Assembly: GCF_001308265.1 (NCBI RefSeq)
Contig: NZ_CP012023.1
Coordinates: 1 to 64,000, forward strand
Length of the DNA stretch: 64,000 bases
Source of the DNA: Celeribacter marinus
GTDB taxonomy: Bacteria > Pseudomonadota > Alphaproteobacteria > Rhodobacterales > Rhodobacteraceae
Direction: 5' to 3'
Below are positions 44,004 through 51,559 of the stretch, piece by piece; the stretch's first letter is position 1; the number at the start of each line of letters is the position of its first letter. Position numbers and translations under genes: made by a program. The notes under the pieces were generated by a model, which saw only the letters and a program-made list of their open reading frames with translations, had not been told where the DNA came from and ran no database searches.

Positions 44004-45322
44004 TCTGCCGCCTCGAGTTGGCGCGGCGTCATCAGATCTCGCATAACACCGGCGATGCCATCCGTGCGCAGGTCGATGACCAGGCCCTCAGCGGTCACGG
44101 TGACGCGGCGCACCAGCAGCTGAATGATGCGCGCCTGTTCGCCTGGAAACAGCTGCGCCCAGAGTTCCGGAAATTGCTGCAAGGCGGCGATGGCGTCAGC
44201 CTCTGGAATGTCATCCCTGTCCAATTTGGCGATAACCTGTGCTGTGGTTTCAGGGGTGCGCAGAACGCGGCGGATCTCGGTAATGACGGCACCCTCGGCT
44301 GTGTCGGCTGGCAAGCGCCGCGGGATGCCGTCGTCGGGCGTCTCACGGTTCTTTAGAAGGTCCATCGACACGTAGTATCTATACCGGCGCGTGCCTTTCT
44401 TCGTGCTGGAAGGCGTCATGGCGGCACCGGTTGCTGTGAACAGCAGTCCTTTCAGCAGCGCCGGCGTCTGCGTGCGGCTATTGTTGGCGCGCTTTCGGGG
44501 GCTTTCCCCCAAGATGTCATGCACCTGATCCCAAAGCCGCGCGTCGATGATGGCGTCATGCTCGCCTGGATATGCGGTGCCTTTGTGCACGGCTTCGCCG
44601 CGGTACACGCGGTTGTTGAGCAGGCGGTAGAGGTAGCCTTTGTCAATCAAGGTGCCCTTTTTGCTGCGCAACCGTTCGGAGCGCAGTTCGCGCGCCAGAA
44701 CGGTGGCAGACCCAACCTCTATAAAGCGGGTAAAGATGTCCACGACGGTGTTGGCTTCCTCGGCATTCACCACCAGCTTACGGTCGCGCACGTCATACCC
44801 GAGGGGTATGTTGCCGCCCATCCATATCCCCTTCATGCGCGACGCTTTCACCTTGTCACGGATACGCTCGGCTGTGACCTCACGCTCGAACTGGGCAAAG
44901 GACAGCAGAATGTTCAGCGTCAGCCGTCCCATGGATGTGGTCGTGTTGAATGACTGGGTGACGGAGACAAAGGTGACGCCGTTCCGATCGAACACCTCGA
45001 CCAGCTTGGAAAAGTCCATCAGTGACCGCGACAGGCGGTCGATCTTGTAGACAACAACCACGTCGACCAAGCCGTCCTCTATATCGGCAAGCAGTTGTTG
45101 CAGGGCAGGGCGTTCCAGGGTGCCGCCAGATATGCCGCCATCATCATACTGATCGCGTACCAGCGCCCAGCCTTCTGACTTCTGGCTGGCGATAAAGGCC
45201 TCGCAGGCCTCGCGCTGCGCATGCAGACTGTTGAACTCCTGCTCGAGGCCTTCCTCGCTCGACTTGCGGGTATAGATGGCGCAGCGCAGGCGGCGGGCGG
45301 GTTTTGTGGACACGTCCTTCAT
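44000..45322 (-). CDS. Large serine recombinase (phage integrase)
   Basis: A 440-residue serine recombinase. The catalytic domain (about 12-155) has AIYTRKSSEEG (nucleophile Ser21), GGISGGTLERPALQQLL and VYKIDRLSRSLMDF with active-site Arg. The recombinase domain follows (GIWMGGNIPLGYDV, LYRLLNNRVYRGEAVHKG). No four-Cys zinc ribbon is apparent in the C-terminal region. It is the likely integrase of this prophage. It shares 4-base overlaps with DUF2924 upstream and the HTH gene downstream. Confidence 0.9.
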   Translation of the reverse strand: MKDVSTKPARRLRCAIYTRKSSEEGLEQEFNSLHAQREACEAFIASQKSEGWALVRDQYDDGGISGGTLERPALQQLLADIEDGLVDVVVVYKIDRLSRSLMDFSKLVEVFDRNGVTFVSVTQSFNTTTSMGRLTLNILLSFAQFEREVTAERIRDKVKASRMKGIWMGGNIPLGYDVRDRKLVVNAEEANTVVDIFTRFIEVGSATVLARELRSERLRSKKGTLIDKGYLYRLLNNRVYRGEAVHKGTAYPGEHDAIIDARLWDQVHDILGESPRKRANNSRTQTPALLKGLLFTATGAAMTPSSTKKGTRRYRYYVSMDLLKNRETPDDGIPRRLPADTAEGAVITEIRRVLRTPETTAQVIAKLDRDDIPEADAIAALQQFPELWAQLFPGEQARIIQLLVRRVTVTAEGLVIDLRTDGIAGVMRDLMTPRQLEAAE

Positions 45323-45774
45323 GCCTCGCCCCGCTTCCGCTCACGAAGTCCAAAGAAACGATAGCCATTCCACCGCGTTCCAGTAATGGCCCGCGCTACC
45401 GCGGACAGTGACTTGTAGCGTCGGCCGCCCCATTCAAAGCCGTCTTTCAATACCGTTACAGTATGAGCGACGCCGTCCCATTCGCGGATAAGCTTCGTGC
45501 CGACCACAGGGTTGCGGGGATCCGCAATCTGCGCCTTGCGCGTCAGGGTGCCATCGACTTCGTCCGCGAGCAGATCGAGCATGCGCCGCGTCTGCTTGTC
45601 AGGGCCGCCGTAGGTCAGTTCCTGAATGCGGTAAGCCAAGCGGCCTTCAAGAAAACCGCGGCTGTTGTTGGGGGCAGGGGCGTTAAACAGTACCTGCCAC
45701 TCTGCCTTCAGGTCTTTCACTGACATCGCCTTGAGTGCGCTCAGGCGGGCTAGGATGGGTTCGTGTGTGGTCAT
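45319..45774 (-). CDS. DUF2924 protein of the integration module
   Basis: A 151-residue DUF2924-type protein, recognised by LKAEWQVLFNAPAPNNSRGFLEGRL-style sequence (two short parts: LKAEWQVLFN and RGFLEGRLAYRIQEL), GTKLIREWDGV and TVTVLKDGFEWGGRRYKSLS, with ARAITGTRWNGYRFFGL near the end. The last resembles a DNA-interaction motif found in DUF2924. It is regularly found upstream of serine recombinases in alphaproteobacterial phages. Both ends overlap neighbours by 4 bases. Molecular role not established. Confidence 0.8.
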   Translation of the reverse strand: MTTHEPILARLSALKAMSVKDLKAEWQVLFNAPAPNNSRGFLEGRLAYRIQELTYGGPDKQTRRMLDLLADEVDGTLTRKAQIADPRNPVVGTKLIREWDGVAHTVTVLKDGFEWGGRRYKSLSAVARAITGTRWNGYRFFGLRERKRGEA

Positions 45775-45998
45775 GGAGATCTCCTCTGAGTTGGAGTTGC
45801 AGTACCGCTCTGTTCACAACGGAAGTGTAGCGAACAGTCTCCAGTATTCTGGGATAGATAGTCGCGATCGAGATCTACGAGGCGAACGACGGCCTTAGCT
45901 AGCAAGCCGTAGAGCTCAGTGCGGCGTTCGTGCGCCGTCATGCGGTCAGGGTGCAGGGGGTTGGGCCCCGCGCCACAGTTTTTGGATGAATTGTTCAT
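45771..45998 (-). CDS. Small hypothetical protein of the integration module
   Basis: A 75-residue protein, first of the four-gene minus-strand operon. The start is ATG 45998 with AGAGG ahead; an in-frame start at 46034 is less likely. MTAHERRTELYGLLAKAVVRL in the middle is a pattern I associate with small proteins preceding DUF2924. No known domain. The stop overlaps the DUF2924 start by 4 bases. Confidence 0.6.
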   Translation of the reverse strand: MNNSSKNCGAGPNPLHPDRMTAHERRTELYGLLAKAVVRLVDLDRDYLSQNTGDCSLHFRCEQSGTATPTQRRSP

Positions 45999-46111
45999 AA
46001 TAGACCTCTTTGGCTTGGGCCGAAAAGGATGCATTCAGTAAATATTAACAAGTAAAAACAGCATGTTGTCGGCTGGTGTCGGTTTGTGGCGTCCTCTGAC
46101 GTGAACGCGTT

Positions 46112-46786
46112 TTAGACCACCCGGCCGTACCACCTAATCCTGCCCACGATGTTGACCTCGTCGAGTAGGCATTCATAAGGCGAGTAATTGGGGTTGTCAG
46201 AGGTGACGCTAATGCGCGGTGGCTCACTGGACGGAATATGTTCGATCCGCTTGGCCATCAGCCCCATGCCGTCGTGCAACACGAATAGGCCTGGCGGATA
46301 GGGTGACTTGCGTCCCATATCGACAAGGATCGTATCGCCATCATTCAGCGTGGGCATCATACTGTCACCGGTGACGCGCAGGATCCTGAGGTTCTTTGGG
46401 TTTGCGTCAAGCTCATCTTCGATCCAAGACTGCCGGAAATGATACATCTTACCGGCTTGCTCGTCCTCGGCGTGCACGATCGTGCCTCCACCAGCCGAGG
46501 CCTTCGCCTTCACGCCCGAAATGCCAACAAAGGTCGTGTCGGGTGAGTAGATCTTGGGCTCCTCACCCTCTAGGGTTCCATCACCGTCGATCAGCCAAGC
46601 AACATCAACCCTCAAGACATCTGCAACCTTCTGAAGTTTAGACCGGGTCGGGCGCACAGATTTGCCGCGGATGATGTCATAGATGAAGGAACGGTTAAGG
46701 CCCGAGGCCTCTGCAACGGCCGCGGGGGTCATGTCGAGTTGGAAAGCACGTGCCTTTAATCTCTGTGCAATGTTAGTGACGATCAT
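46112..46786 (-). CDS. CI/LexA-like phage repressor with S24 peptidase domain
   Basis: A 224-residue lysogeny repressor. The N-terminal helix-turn-helix (about 5-65) reads MTPAAVAEASGLNRSFIYDI. The C-terminal S24 domain has the catalytic Ser142 in TGDSMMPTL and Lys179 in LMAKRIEH, so it is probably cleaved on SOS induction. It is divergent from the early operon, and the 64 bases between them should hold the operators. Confidence 0.9.
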   Translation of the reverse strand: MIVTNIAQRLKARAFQLDMTPAAVAEASGLNRSFIYDIIRGKSVRPTRSKLQKVADVLRVDVAWLIDGDGTLEGEEPKIYSPDTTFVGISGVKAKASAGGGTIVHAEDEQAGKMYHFRQSWIEDELDANPKNLRILRVTGDSMMPTLNDGDTILVDMGRKSPYPPGLFVLHDGMGLMAKRIEHIPSSEPPRISVTSDNPNYSPYECLLDEVNIVGRIRWYGRVV

Positions 46787-46850
46787 GGTTATCCCCAGGT
46801 GGGTTGTGGACTAAATAGGATATGTATTCGGTTGAAATCGGATAGTCAAA
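46787..46850. promoter_or_regulatory. Divergent promoter/operator of the prophage switch
   Basis: AT-richer DNA between the repressor and the first rightward gene, with GGATATGTATTCGG and AAATCGGATAG words. GATA-type half-sites recur (AGGATA, GGATAG, TGATAG), but no perfect dyad is clear. Expected site of repressor binding. Confidence 0.45.
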
Positions 46851-47561
46851 TTGATAGGAACATTACAGGAACATAGAGGGGTGCTGCTAGTGTTGATTCC
46901 ACGAGAATATTTCACCCTGAATGAGGTTCTGGCAGACTGGGGGATCTCCGAGTCAGAGTTGGGCTATGTTGTGGAAATGGGCCAGCTTACTTTATCGGTG
47001 CGTATATATGGATCCTTTACGGTGGCTTACGGGAGGGCGAGATCTGTTCAACCCATTCCTGACTTTGAGGGGGTGGTCGATCTTGAGCGGCGTGACGCAA
47101 TGCGTGTGTTGCGCAAGCAAGCGTGTTCGGTGACGGCCTTCGTTCAAAAAGGCGGAATGATGTCGACGTCGGGTGATGGCGAGGATTGGGTGGTCTATCG
47201 GGATACCTTGCTTGTGCGGGCCGACGAGCGGGCGCATTTTGAAGCAACATCCATGTCCGTTGGTGCGCCACATGCCAATGATTATGATAGGTTTTTGTCG
47301 TTTGAGCTTTTTGGAGAGCACTATTTGTTCACGGACATGCAGGCGCGTGCGTTGAACTATTTGTTCATCTGCGCCGTTACGGGGGATCCTGAGCAGCGTG
47401 GCGTGCAGATCCTGGTTGCGGCGGGATCTGCCTCCTTGAAACTCAGTTATCTGTTTTCCAGTCGCAAGGGGTGGCGGGACATTGTTCATCCTGTCTCGGG
47501 GCGAAGGGGGTATTACATGCTGGATCCCGCCTTGGTGGTGACGATGCGCGTCGGCTCCTGA
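46851..47561 (+). CDS. Hypothetical early phage protein
   Basis: A protein of up to 236 residues, first rightward gene. The longest frame starts with TTG 46851. A GTG at 46890, spaced about 10 bases from AGAGGGG, is a better-supported start and would remove 13 residues. The N-terminal YFTLNEVLADWGISESELGYVVEMGQL resembles a DNA-binding or excisionase-like helical module. The C-terminal half (KLSYLFSSRKGWRDIVHP) is of unknown fold. A strong terminator follows, so it may be expressed separately from the early operon. Confidence 0.6.
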   Translation: MIGTLQEHRGVLLVLIPREYFTLNEVLADWGISESELGYVVEMGQLTLSVRIYGSFTVAYGRARSVQPIPDFEGVVDLERRDAMRVLRKQACSVTAFVQKGGMMSTSGDGEDWVVYRDTLLVRADERAHFEATSMSVGAPHANDYDRFLSFELFGEHYLFTDMQARALNYLFICAVTGDPEQRGVQILVAAGSASLKLSYLFSSRKGWRDIVHPVSGRRGYYMLDPALVVTMRVGS

Positions 47562-47584
47562 CATCTAACCTCCGTGCTAAACAG

Positions 47585-47607
47585 GCCCGCTGCGAGCGGG
47601 CTTTTTT
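47585..47607 (+). terminator. Rho-independent terminator
   Basis: GCCCGCT, GCG loop, AGCGGGC, then six T residues, 24 bases after the stop of the hypothetical early gene. A perfect 7-base GC-rich stem. Confidence 0.9.
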
Positions 47608-47661
47608 GTGTCTGATGCGATCGAGATTCGGTTTTGGTGACGGGCGCTCAGTCCCATTCGG

Positions 47662-47694
47662 TCGGTGATTGGTCGGAGATTGGTCGGTGTAGGG
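47662..47694 (+). repeat. Three tandem 11-base repeats
   Basis: Units TCGGTGATTGG, TCGGAGATTGG and TCGGTGTAGGG, exactly one helical turn apart. A reverse-oriented relative (ACCACCGACCA) lies near 47763. They sit between the terminator and the HTH gene at 47839 and could bind a phage regulator to the same DNA face. Confidence 0.55.
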
Positions 47695-47838
47695 TGGGCG
47701 TTGGGTTGGAGCTCCGACCGAAACTTTTTGGAGCATTGATTTTCCTACAAAAATTAATTTTGACCACCGACCATTCATGCCACGACCTCCAACCCAAGGG
47801 TTTGGCAAGGTGTTCTCATCAACGTGATGAGGACCGCT

Positions 47839-48063
47839 ATGAACCAAGAATATTCTCTATTGAGCACGAAGCTCTTATCTCGGCGCTGGAACATTGCGCC
47901 GCGCACTTTGGAGCGTTGGCGCGCGGAGGGCCGTGGGCCGCAGTTCGTCCGGATCGGTCGGCACGTGCGCTATCGCCTGACAGATATCATCGACTTTGAA
48001 GTCAAGAATACACAAGCCAGCAGCGCTAATCGTCATCTGAGTGTCGTTCGGTGCGCCGCATGA
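47839..48063 (+). CDS. Excisionase-like HTH protein
   Basis: A 74-residue MerR/excisionase-type DNA-binding protein: LLSTKLLSRRWNIAPRTLERWR, then GPQFVRIGRHVRYRLTDIIDFE, the classic two-part winged helix. The start is ATG 47839 with GAGGA seven bases ahead; GTG/ATG at 47824/47827 are alternatives. The stop overlaps the next gene as ATGA. It could control excision or early transcription. Confidence 0.8.
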   Translation: MNQEYSLLSTKLLSRRWNIAPRTLERWRAEGRGPQFVRIGRHVRYRLTDIIDFEVKNTQASSANRHLSVVRCAA

Positions 48064-48389
48064 TTTCTCGTTTCTTCGTGAATGCGCCCAATGTTTCGGA
48101 ATTCAAGCTGATGGCCTGGGTGGATACCGCGGCGCCTGGTGCACGGCTGGTTTATCATGACGGCTTTCTGGCGGTTGATACGACCTCGAGCGTTTCCACT
48201 CTGAGGAAACCCGCTCTCGAAGACCTCCGCGCGACTGCCAATGCAGCATTTCGGCTTTGTGAGCTTGGACGCATCCACCTTGTCCAAGAACGCCTTGGCC
48301 CGGACCGATTTGCCTATGTCGCCATCGTCCGGCCGCACAACTGCGCCGTCCCCTCTGCCGCTGTGAAGCAACTGGCCGCAGCCGCCTGA
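48060..48389 (+). CDS. Hypothetical early phage protein
   Basis: A 109-residue protein starting with ATG 48060 inside the stop of the HTH gene. It contains FKLMAWVDTAAPGARLVYHDGFLA and a C-terminal helical part with LRATANAAFRLCELGRIHLVQ, which could form a small winged-helix domain. No family name is recognised. Conserved position at the head of the early operon. Confidence 0.6.
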   Translation: MISRFFVNAPNVSEFKLMAWVDTAAPGARLVYHDGFLAVDTTSSVSTLRKPALEDLRATANAAFRLCELGRIHLVQERLGPDRFAYVAIVRPHNCAVPSAAVKQLAAAA

Positions 48390-48413
48390 TTTTTTAACCC
48401 CAAAGGAGTCCCT

Positions 48414-48905
48414 ATGACCTATCCTGTAAACATCCCAAGCATGAACGACATGCTTAATCTGCCCGCGGGCGAACTGTCTCAGATGCCGGTAGACCTGCTG
48501 GTCGCGCTGCAAGGTGAACTTGATCACGCCAGCAAGCAGCTGAAAGCAGCAAATACGCGGTTCGGCACCGCTCTCGAAGTACGTTATGCCACCCGTGCTG
48601 AGGAGGCCCGGCGGGCCTGCGGTAAGGATACCGGCACTGTTCGGCTGGTCGATGGCGATTACACAGTGGTAGCCGATCTGCCCAAGCGCGTGGACTGGAA
48701 CCAAGAGAAGCTTGCACAGATTGCCCAAAACATTGCCGACAGCGGCGAGGATCCGGCCGAGTTCATCGACACGAAGTTCAGCGTCTCTGAGCGCAAGTTT
48801 GGTGCGTTGCCGGAGTCCTGGCGCAAAGGGTTCGAGCCCGCACGGACCGTGAAGATGGGTGCGCTAAGGCTTAGGCTGGTTTCAGGCAGGGAGGAGGTAC
48901 GCTGA
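48414..48905 (+). CDS. Hypothetical phage protein upstream of Sak4-like ATPase
   Basis: A 163-residue protein with a strong ribosome site (AAAGGAG). The N-terminal third is helical (LPAGELSQMPVDLLVALQGEL) and the centre has RLVDGDYTVVADLPKRVDWNQE. No membrane or signal segment and no recognised domain. The stop overlaps the ATPase start as TGATG. Its placement in the recombination block suggests a role with those genes. Confidence 0.6.
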   Translation: MTYPVNIPSMNDMLNLPAGELSQMPVDLLVALQGELDHASKQLKAANTRFGTALEVRYATRAEEARRACGKDTGTVRLVDGDYTVVADLPKRVDWNQEKLAQIAQNIADSGEDPAEFIDTKFSVSERKFGALPESWRKGFEPARTVKMGALRLRLVSGREEVR

Positions 48906-49651
48906 TGGCCATTTCCCTCGCATCTCTGCGCAAAAAATCGGTGCTCCAGCCGCCGCGCATTCTGATCCACGGCGTTGCTGGTGTCGGTAAATCAACCTTC
49001 GCGGCTGACGCTGACAGGCCTGTGTTCGTTATGACTGAGGATGGCCTCGGCAAATTGCAGGTTCCGCATTTTCCTCTTGCAACCAGTTATGCCGAAGTGG
49101 CGGAAGCGCTCGACGCGCTCCTAAATGAGGATCACGACTATGGCACGGTCATCGTTGACAGTGTCGATTGGTTGGAGCCGTTGATCTGGGCGGAAGCCTG
49201 CAAGCGCAACGGCTGGCAGTCGATCGAAACCCCAGGCTTTGGCAAGGGCTACGCTGAGGCGCTGATTATCTGGCGTGAATATCTCGATAAGCTAAACGCA
49301 CTGCGGGACCGCAAAGGCATGGTCGCCATCCAGATTGCACATACCGATATCAAGCGCTTCGACAGCCCCGAGCACGAACCCTACGATCGGTATGTGATCA
49401 AATTGCAGGCCCGCGCCTCGGCGCTGCTGCAAGAGCATTCCGATGTGGTGCTCTTTGCGAACTACAGGATCTCAGTCGCCAAATCCGATGTCGGATTCAA
49501 CAAAAAGGTTACCCGTGCGCTTGGGTCCGGTGCGCGCGTCATGCACGCCGAAGAGCGTCCCGCCTTCCTCGCCAAGAACCGTTACGGCCTGCCGGACACT
49601 CTGCCGCTCGCGTGGTCAGAGTTCCTCGCAGCCATGCCTCAACCTGAATAA
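48905..49651 (+). CDS. RecA-like ATPase (AAA_24 / Sak4 type)
   Basis: A 248-residue single-domain RecA-fold ATPase. Walker A is ILIHGVAGVGKSTFA, Walker B is YGTVIVDSVDW, and later IAHTDIKRFDSPEHEPYDRY fits the AAA_24 group. Phage Sak4 proteins of this group work with a single-strand binding protein to anneal DNA. The DUF669 gene next to it and the nuclease downstream complete a likely recombination module. GAGGAGG precedes the ATG. Confidence 0.82.
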   Translation: MAISLASLRKKSVLQPPRILIHGVAGVGKSTFAADADRPVFVMTEDGLGKLQVPHFPLATSYAEVAEALDALLNEDHDYGTVIVDSVDWLEPLIWAEACKRNGWQSIETPGFGKGYAEALIIWREYLDKLNALRDRKGMVAIQIAHTDIKRFDSPEHEPYDRYVIKLQARASALLQEHSDVVLFANYRISVAKSDVGFNKKVTRALGSGARVMHAEERPAFLAKNRYGLPDTLPLAWSEFLAAMPQPE

Positions 49652-49673
49652 TAAAACCTAAAAGGATATCATT

Positions 49674-50189
49674 ATGGCACGTTTTGACACGTCCTTCGAC
49701 GCCACTAGCGTTGAGCCCACCACCGCCCACGAGTTATTGCCTGCTGGCAAATACAGCGCTCAGATCGTTGAGAGCGAGATGCGCGTTACCAAGAATGGCA
49801 TGGGTCAGTTTCTCTGGCTGATGCTGGATATTATGGATGGCCCACACACGGGCCGTAAGATCTTCGACCAGCTAAACTTGGTGAACCCGAACCCTACCAC
49901 GGTCGAGATTGCCCAGCGAGCGCTGTCGGCCATCTGCCATGCGACGGGCCGGATGCATGTGAGTGACAGCGAGGAGCTGCACCTTACCCCTATGAGGATC
50001 CAGGTGAAGATCAAGCCGCCGAAGAACGGATACGGCGAGAGCAATGCCATTGCTTATCTGCCGCCTGAAGGTGGGGGCGCTACGACCACTGCTGCAAAGC
50101 CTGCTGCAACCCCATCAGTACCGCCAGCAACGCAGGTCGCTTCTGCCCCGCCCAAGATGGCCTCTGCGCCCTGGAACAAGAAGGGCTGA
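49674..50189 (+). CDS. DUF669 protein, probable ssDNA-binding partner
   Basis: A 171-residue protein matching the DUF669 pattern: LLPAGKYSAQIVESEM, FLWLMLDIMDGPHTGRKIFDQL-like sequence (LWLMLDIMDG then TGRKIFDQLN), and VQVKIKP-like VKIKPPKNGYGESN. It ends in a Pro/Ala-rich flexible tail (about 130-170), as in single-strand binding proteins whose tails recruit partners. It follows the Sak4-like gene by 22 bases. Confidence 0.78.
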   Translation: MARFDTSFDATSVEPTTAHELLPAGKYSAQIVESEMRVTKNGMGQFLWLMLDIMDGPHTGRKIFDQLNLVNPNPTTVEIAQRALSAICHATGRMHVSDSEELHLTPMRIQVKIKPPKNGYGESNAIAYLPPEGGGATTTAAKPAATPSVPPATQVASAPPKMASAPWNKKG

Positions 50190-50252
50190 TCATCTGCGCT
50201 GCTCCGCATCCCTTCGTCGGAGCAGCGCCCAAACCCATCTAAGGATATTCCA

Positions 50253-50615
50253 ATGACTGACCTACATAACGCAGGCCCTTTGGCTGCGATCAGCCCCGGC
50301 TTGCCTGAAGACCAGCGCCGGTTGATCGAACTCGACGACGACATCGCCAAGATCCGCACGCAGATCGCAACCGCCGATCTGGCGCGGCAGCGGGGGCAAA
50401 AATCCATCGACCCTGACTGGTTCCACCGGGCAAGAACCGCGCTGCGCCACCTGTGCCGCGAACGGTCCGAACTGCTCGCCAAAGGCACCGGCCGCCGTCG
50501 CCGCGAAAAGCTCAAGGATGCGCTGATCGGCGTGCTCCGTGAGCGGCACGATCCCGCGACCTGGGACGGCATTCTGGCTGAGGCCCAAATCCGCAGCGAA
50601 CGGGAGGGATTGTGA
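50253..50615 (+). CDS. Hypothetical coiled-coil phage protein
   Basis: A 120-residue, highly charged helical protein (LPEDQRRLIELDDDIAKIRTQ, then RHLCRERSELLAKGTGRRRREKL). No catalytic motif. The stop overlaps the nuclease start as TGATG. It may be a scaffolding or DNA-binding accessory to the recombination proteins; function unknown. Confidence 0.6.
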   Translation: MTDLHNAGPLAAISPGLPEDQRRLIELDDDIAKIRTQIATADLARQRGQKSIDPDWFHRARTALRHLCRERSELLAKGTGRRRREKLKDALIGVLRERHDPATWDGILAEAQIRSEREGL

Positions 50616-51559
50616 TGGCTGATCTTCCCGCACCACCCACGCCAACACTCACGGCCATCTATGCGTCCTATGAGGCACGCCAGGGCGACGGCTTTCGTGA
50701 TCACCTTGGCGCGTCGATCATCGGCAAATCCTGCGCCCGGGCGCTCTGGTATGATTTTCGCTGGGTGACGCCCTCGCGCCATTCCGGGCGCCTGCTGCGC
50801 CTTTTTGAGACCGGGCAGCTAGAAGAGGACCGCATGGTCCGCAACCTGCGCGCCACCGGGGCCACTGTTTTGGAGTTGGATCCGGAAACAGGGCGTCAAA
50901 TCCGAGTGGAGGCCCATGGCGGTCATTTTGGTGGCTCGCTCGATGGCGTCGCACTCGGTCTGCTTGAGGCCCCGAAAACCTGGCATGTGCTGGAATTCAA
51001 AACGCATGGGGTTAAGAGCTTTGCCGACCTGAGCGCGAAGGGCGTGGTGCTGTCAAAGCCACAGCACGCTGCGCAGATGCAGATCTACATGCACCTGACT
51101 GGCATCACCCGCGCGCTTTACATGGCGGTCTGCAAGAACACCGACACGCTTCATATCGAACGGGTTGAGGCTGATCCTGGCATGGCCGAACGCCTTCTGG
51201 AGAAGGCTGGCCGGGTCATCTTCGCCCAACACCCGCCTGCGCGGATCAGCGAAGATCCGGCTTGGTTTGAATGCCGTTTTTGCGATCACCATGCTGCCTG
51301 CCATGAGGGTGGCGGGGCTGCTGTGACCTGTCGGTCCTGTCTGCATTCTACGGCCGTCGATGGCGGATGGCACTGCGCACGCCATGACAGAATGCTGGCG
51401 CCGGCTGAGCAGCGGGCCGCTTGCGTCAAACATCTCTTCATCCCCGATCTCGTGCCGGGGGAGGTCATCGATGCGGGGGACGACATTGTCACCTACCGCA
51501 TGATTGATGGCTCCACTTGGTCAAATGATGCTCGCAACACGGAGGCCGCGCCATGCTGA
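50615..51559 (+). CDS. PD-(D/E)XK phage exonuclease (Cas4/AddB-like fold)
   Basis: A 314-residue nuclease. RLLRLFETGQLEEDRMVRNL, the SLDGVALGL acidic residue, HVLEFKTHGVKSF (the E-x-K active site) and HAAQMQIYMHLTGI fit the PD-(D/E)XK fold. The C-terminal Cys cluster (CRFCDHHAACHEG and CRSC) may bind zinc or an iron-sulfur cluster, as in Cas4-like enzymes. The start is ATG 50615; GTG 50612 is in frame. It would supply end-resection for the Sak4-like annealing system. Confidence 0.78.
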   Translation: MADLPAPPTPTLTAIYASYEARQGDGFRDHLGASIIGKSCARALWYDFRWVTPSRHSGRLLRLFETGQLEEDRMVRNLRATGATVLELDPETGRQIRVEAHGGHFGGSLDGVALGLLEAPKTWHVLEFKTHGVKSFADLSAKGVVLSKPQHAAQMQIYMHLTGITRALYMAVCKNTDTLHIERVEADPGMAERLLEKAGRVIFAQHPPARISEDPAWFECRFCDHHAACHEGGGAAVTCRSCLHSTAVDGGWHCARHDRMLAPAEQRAACVKHLFIPDLVPGEVIDAGDDIVTYRMIDGSTWSNDARNTEAAPC

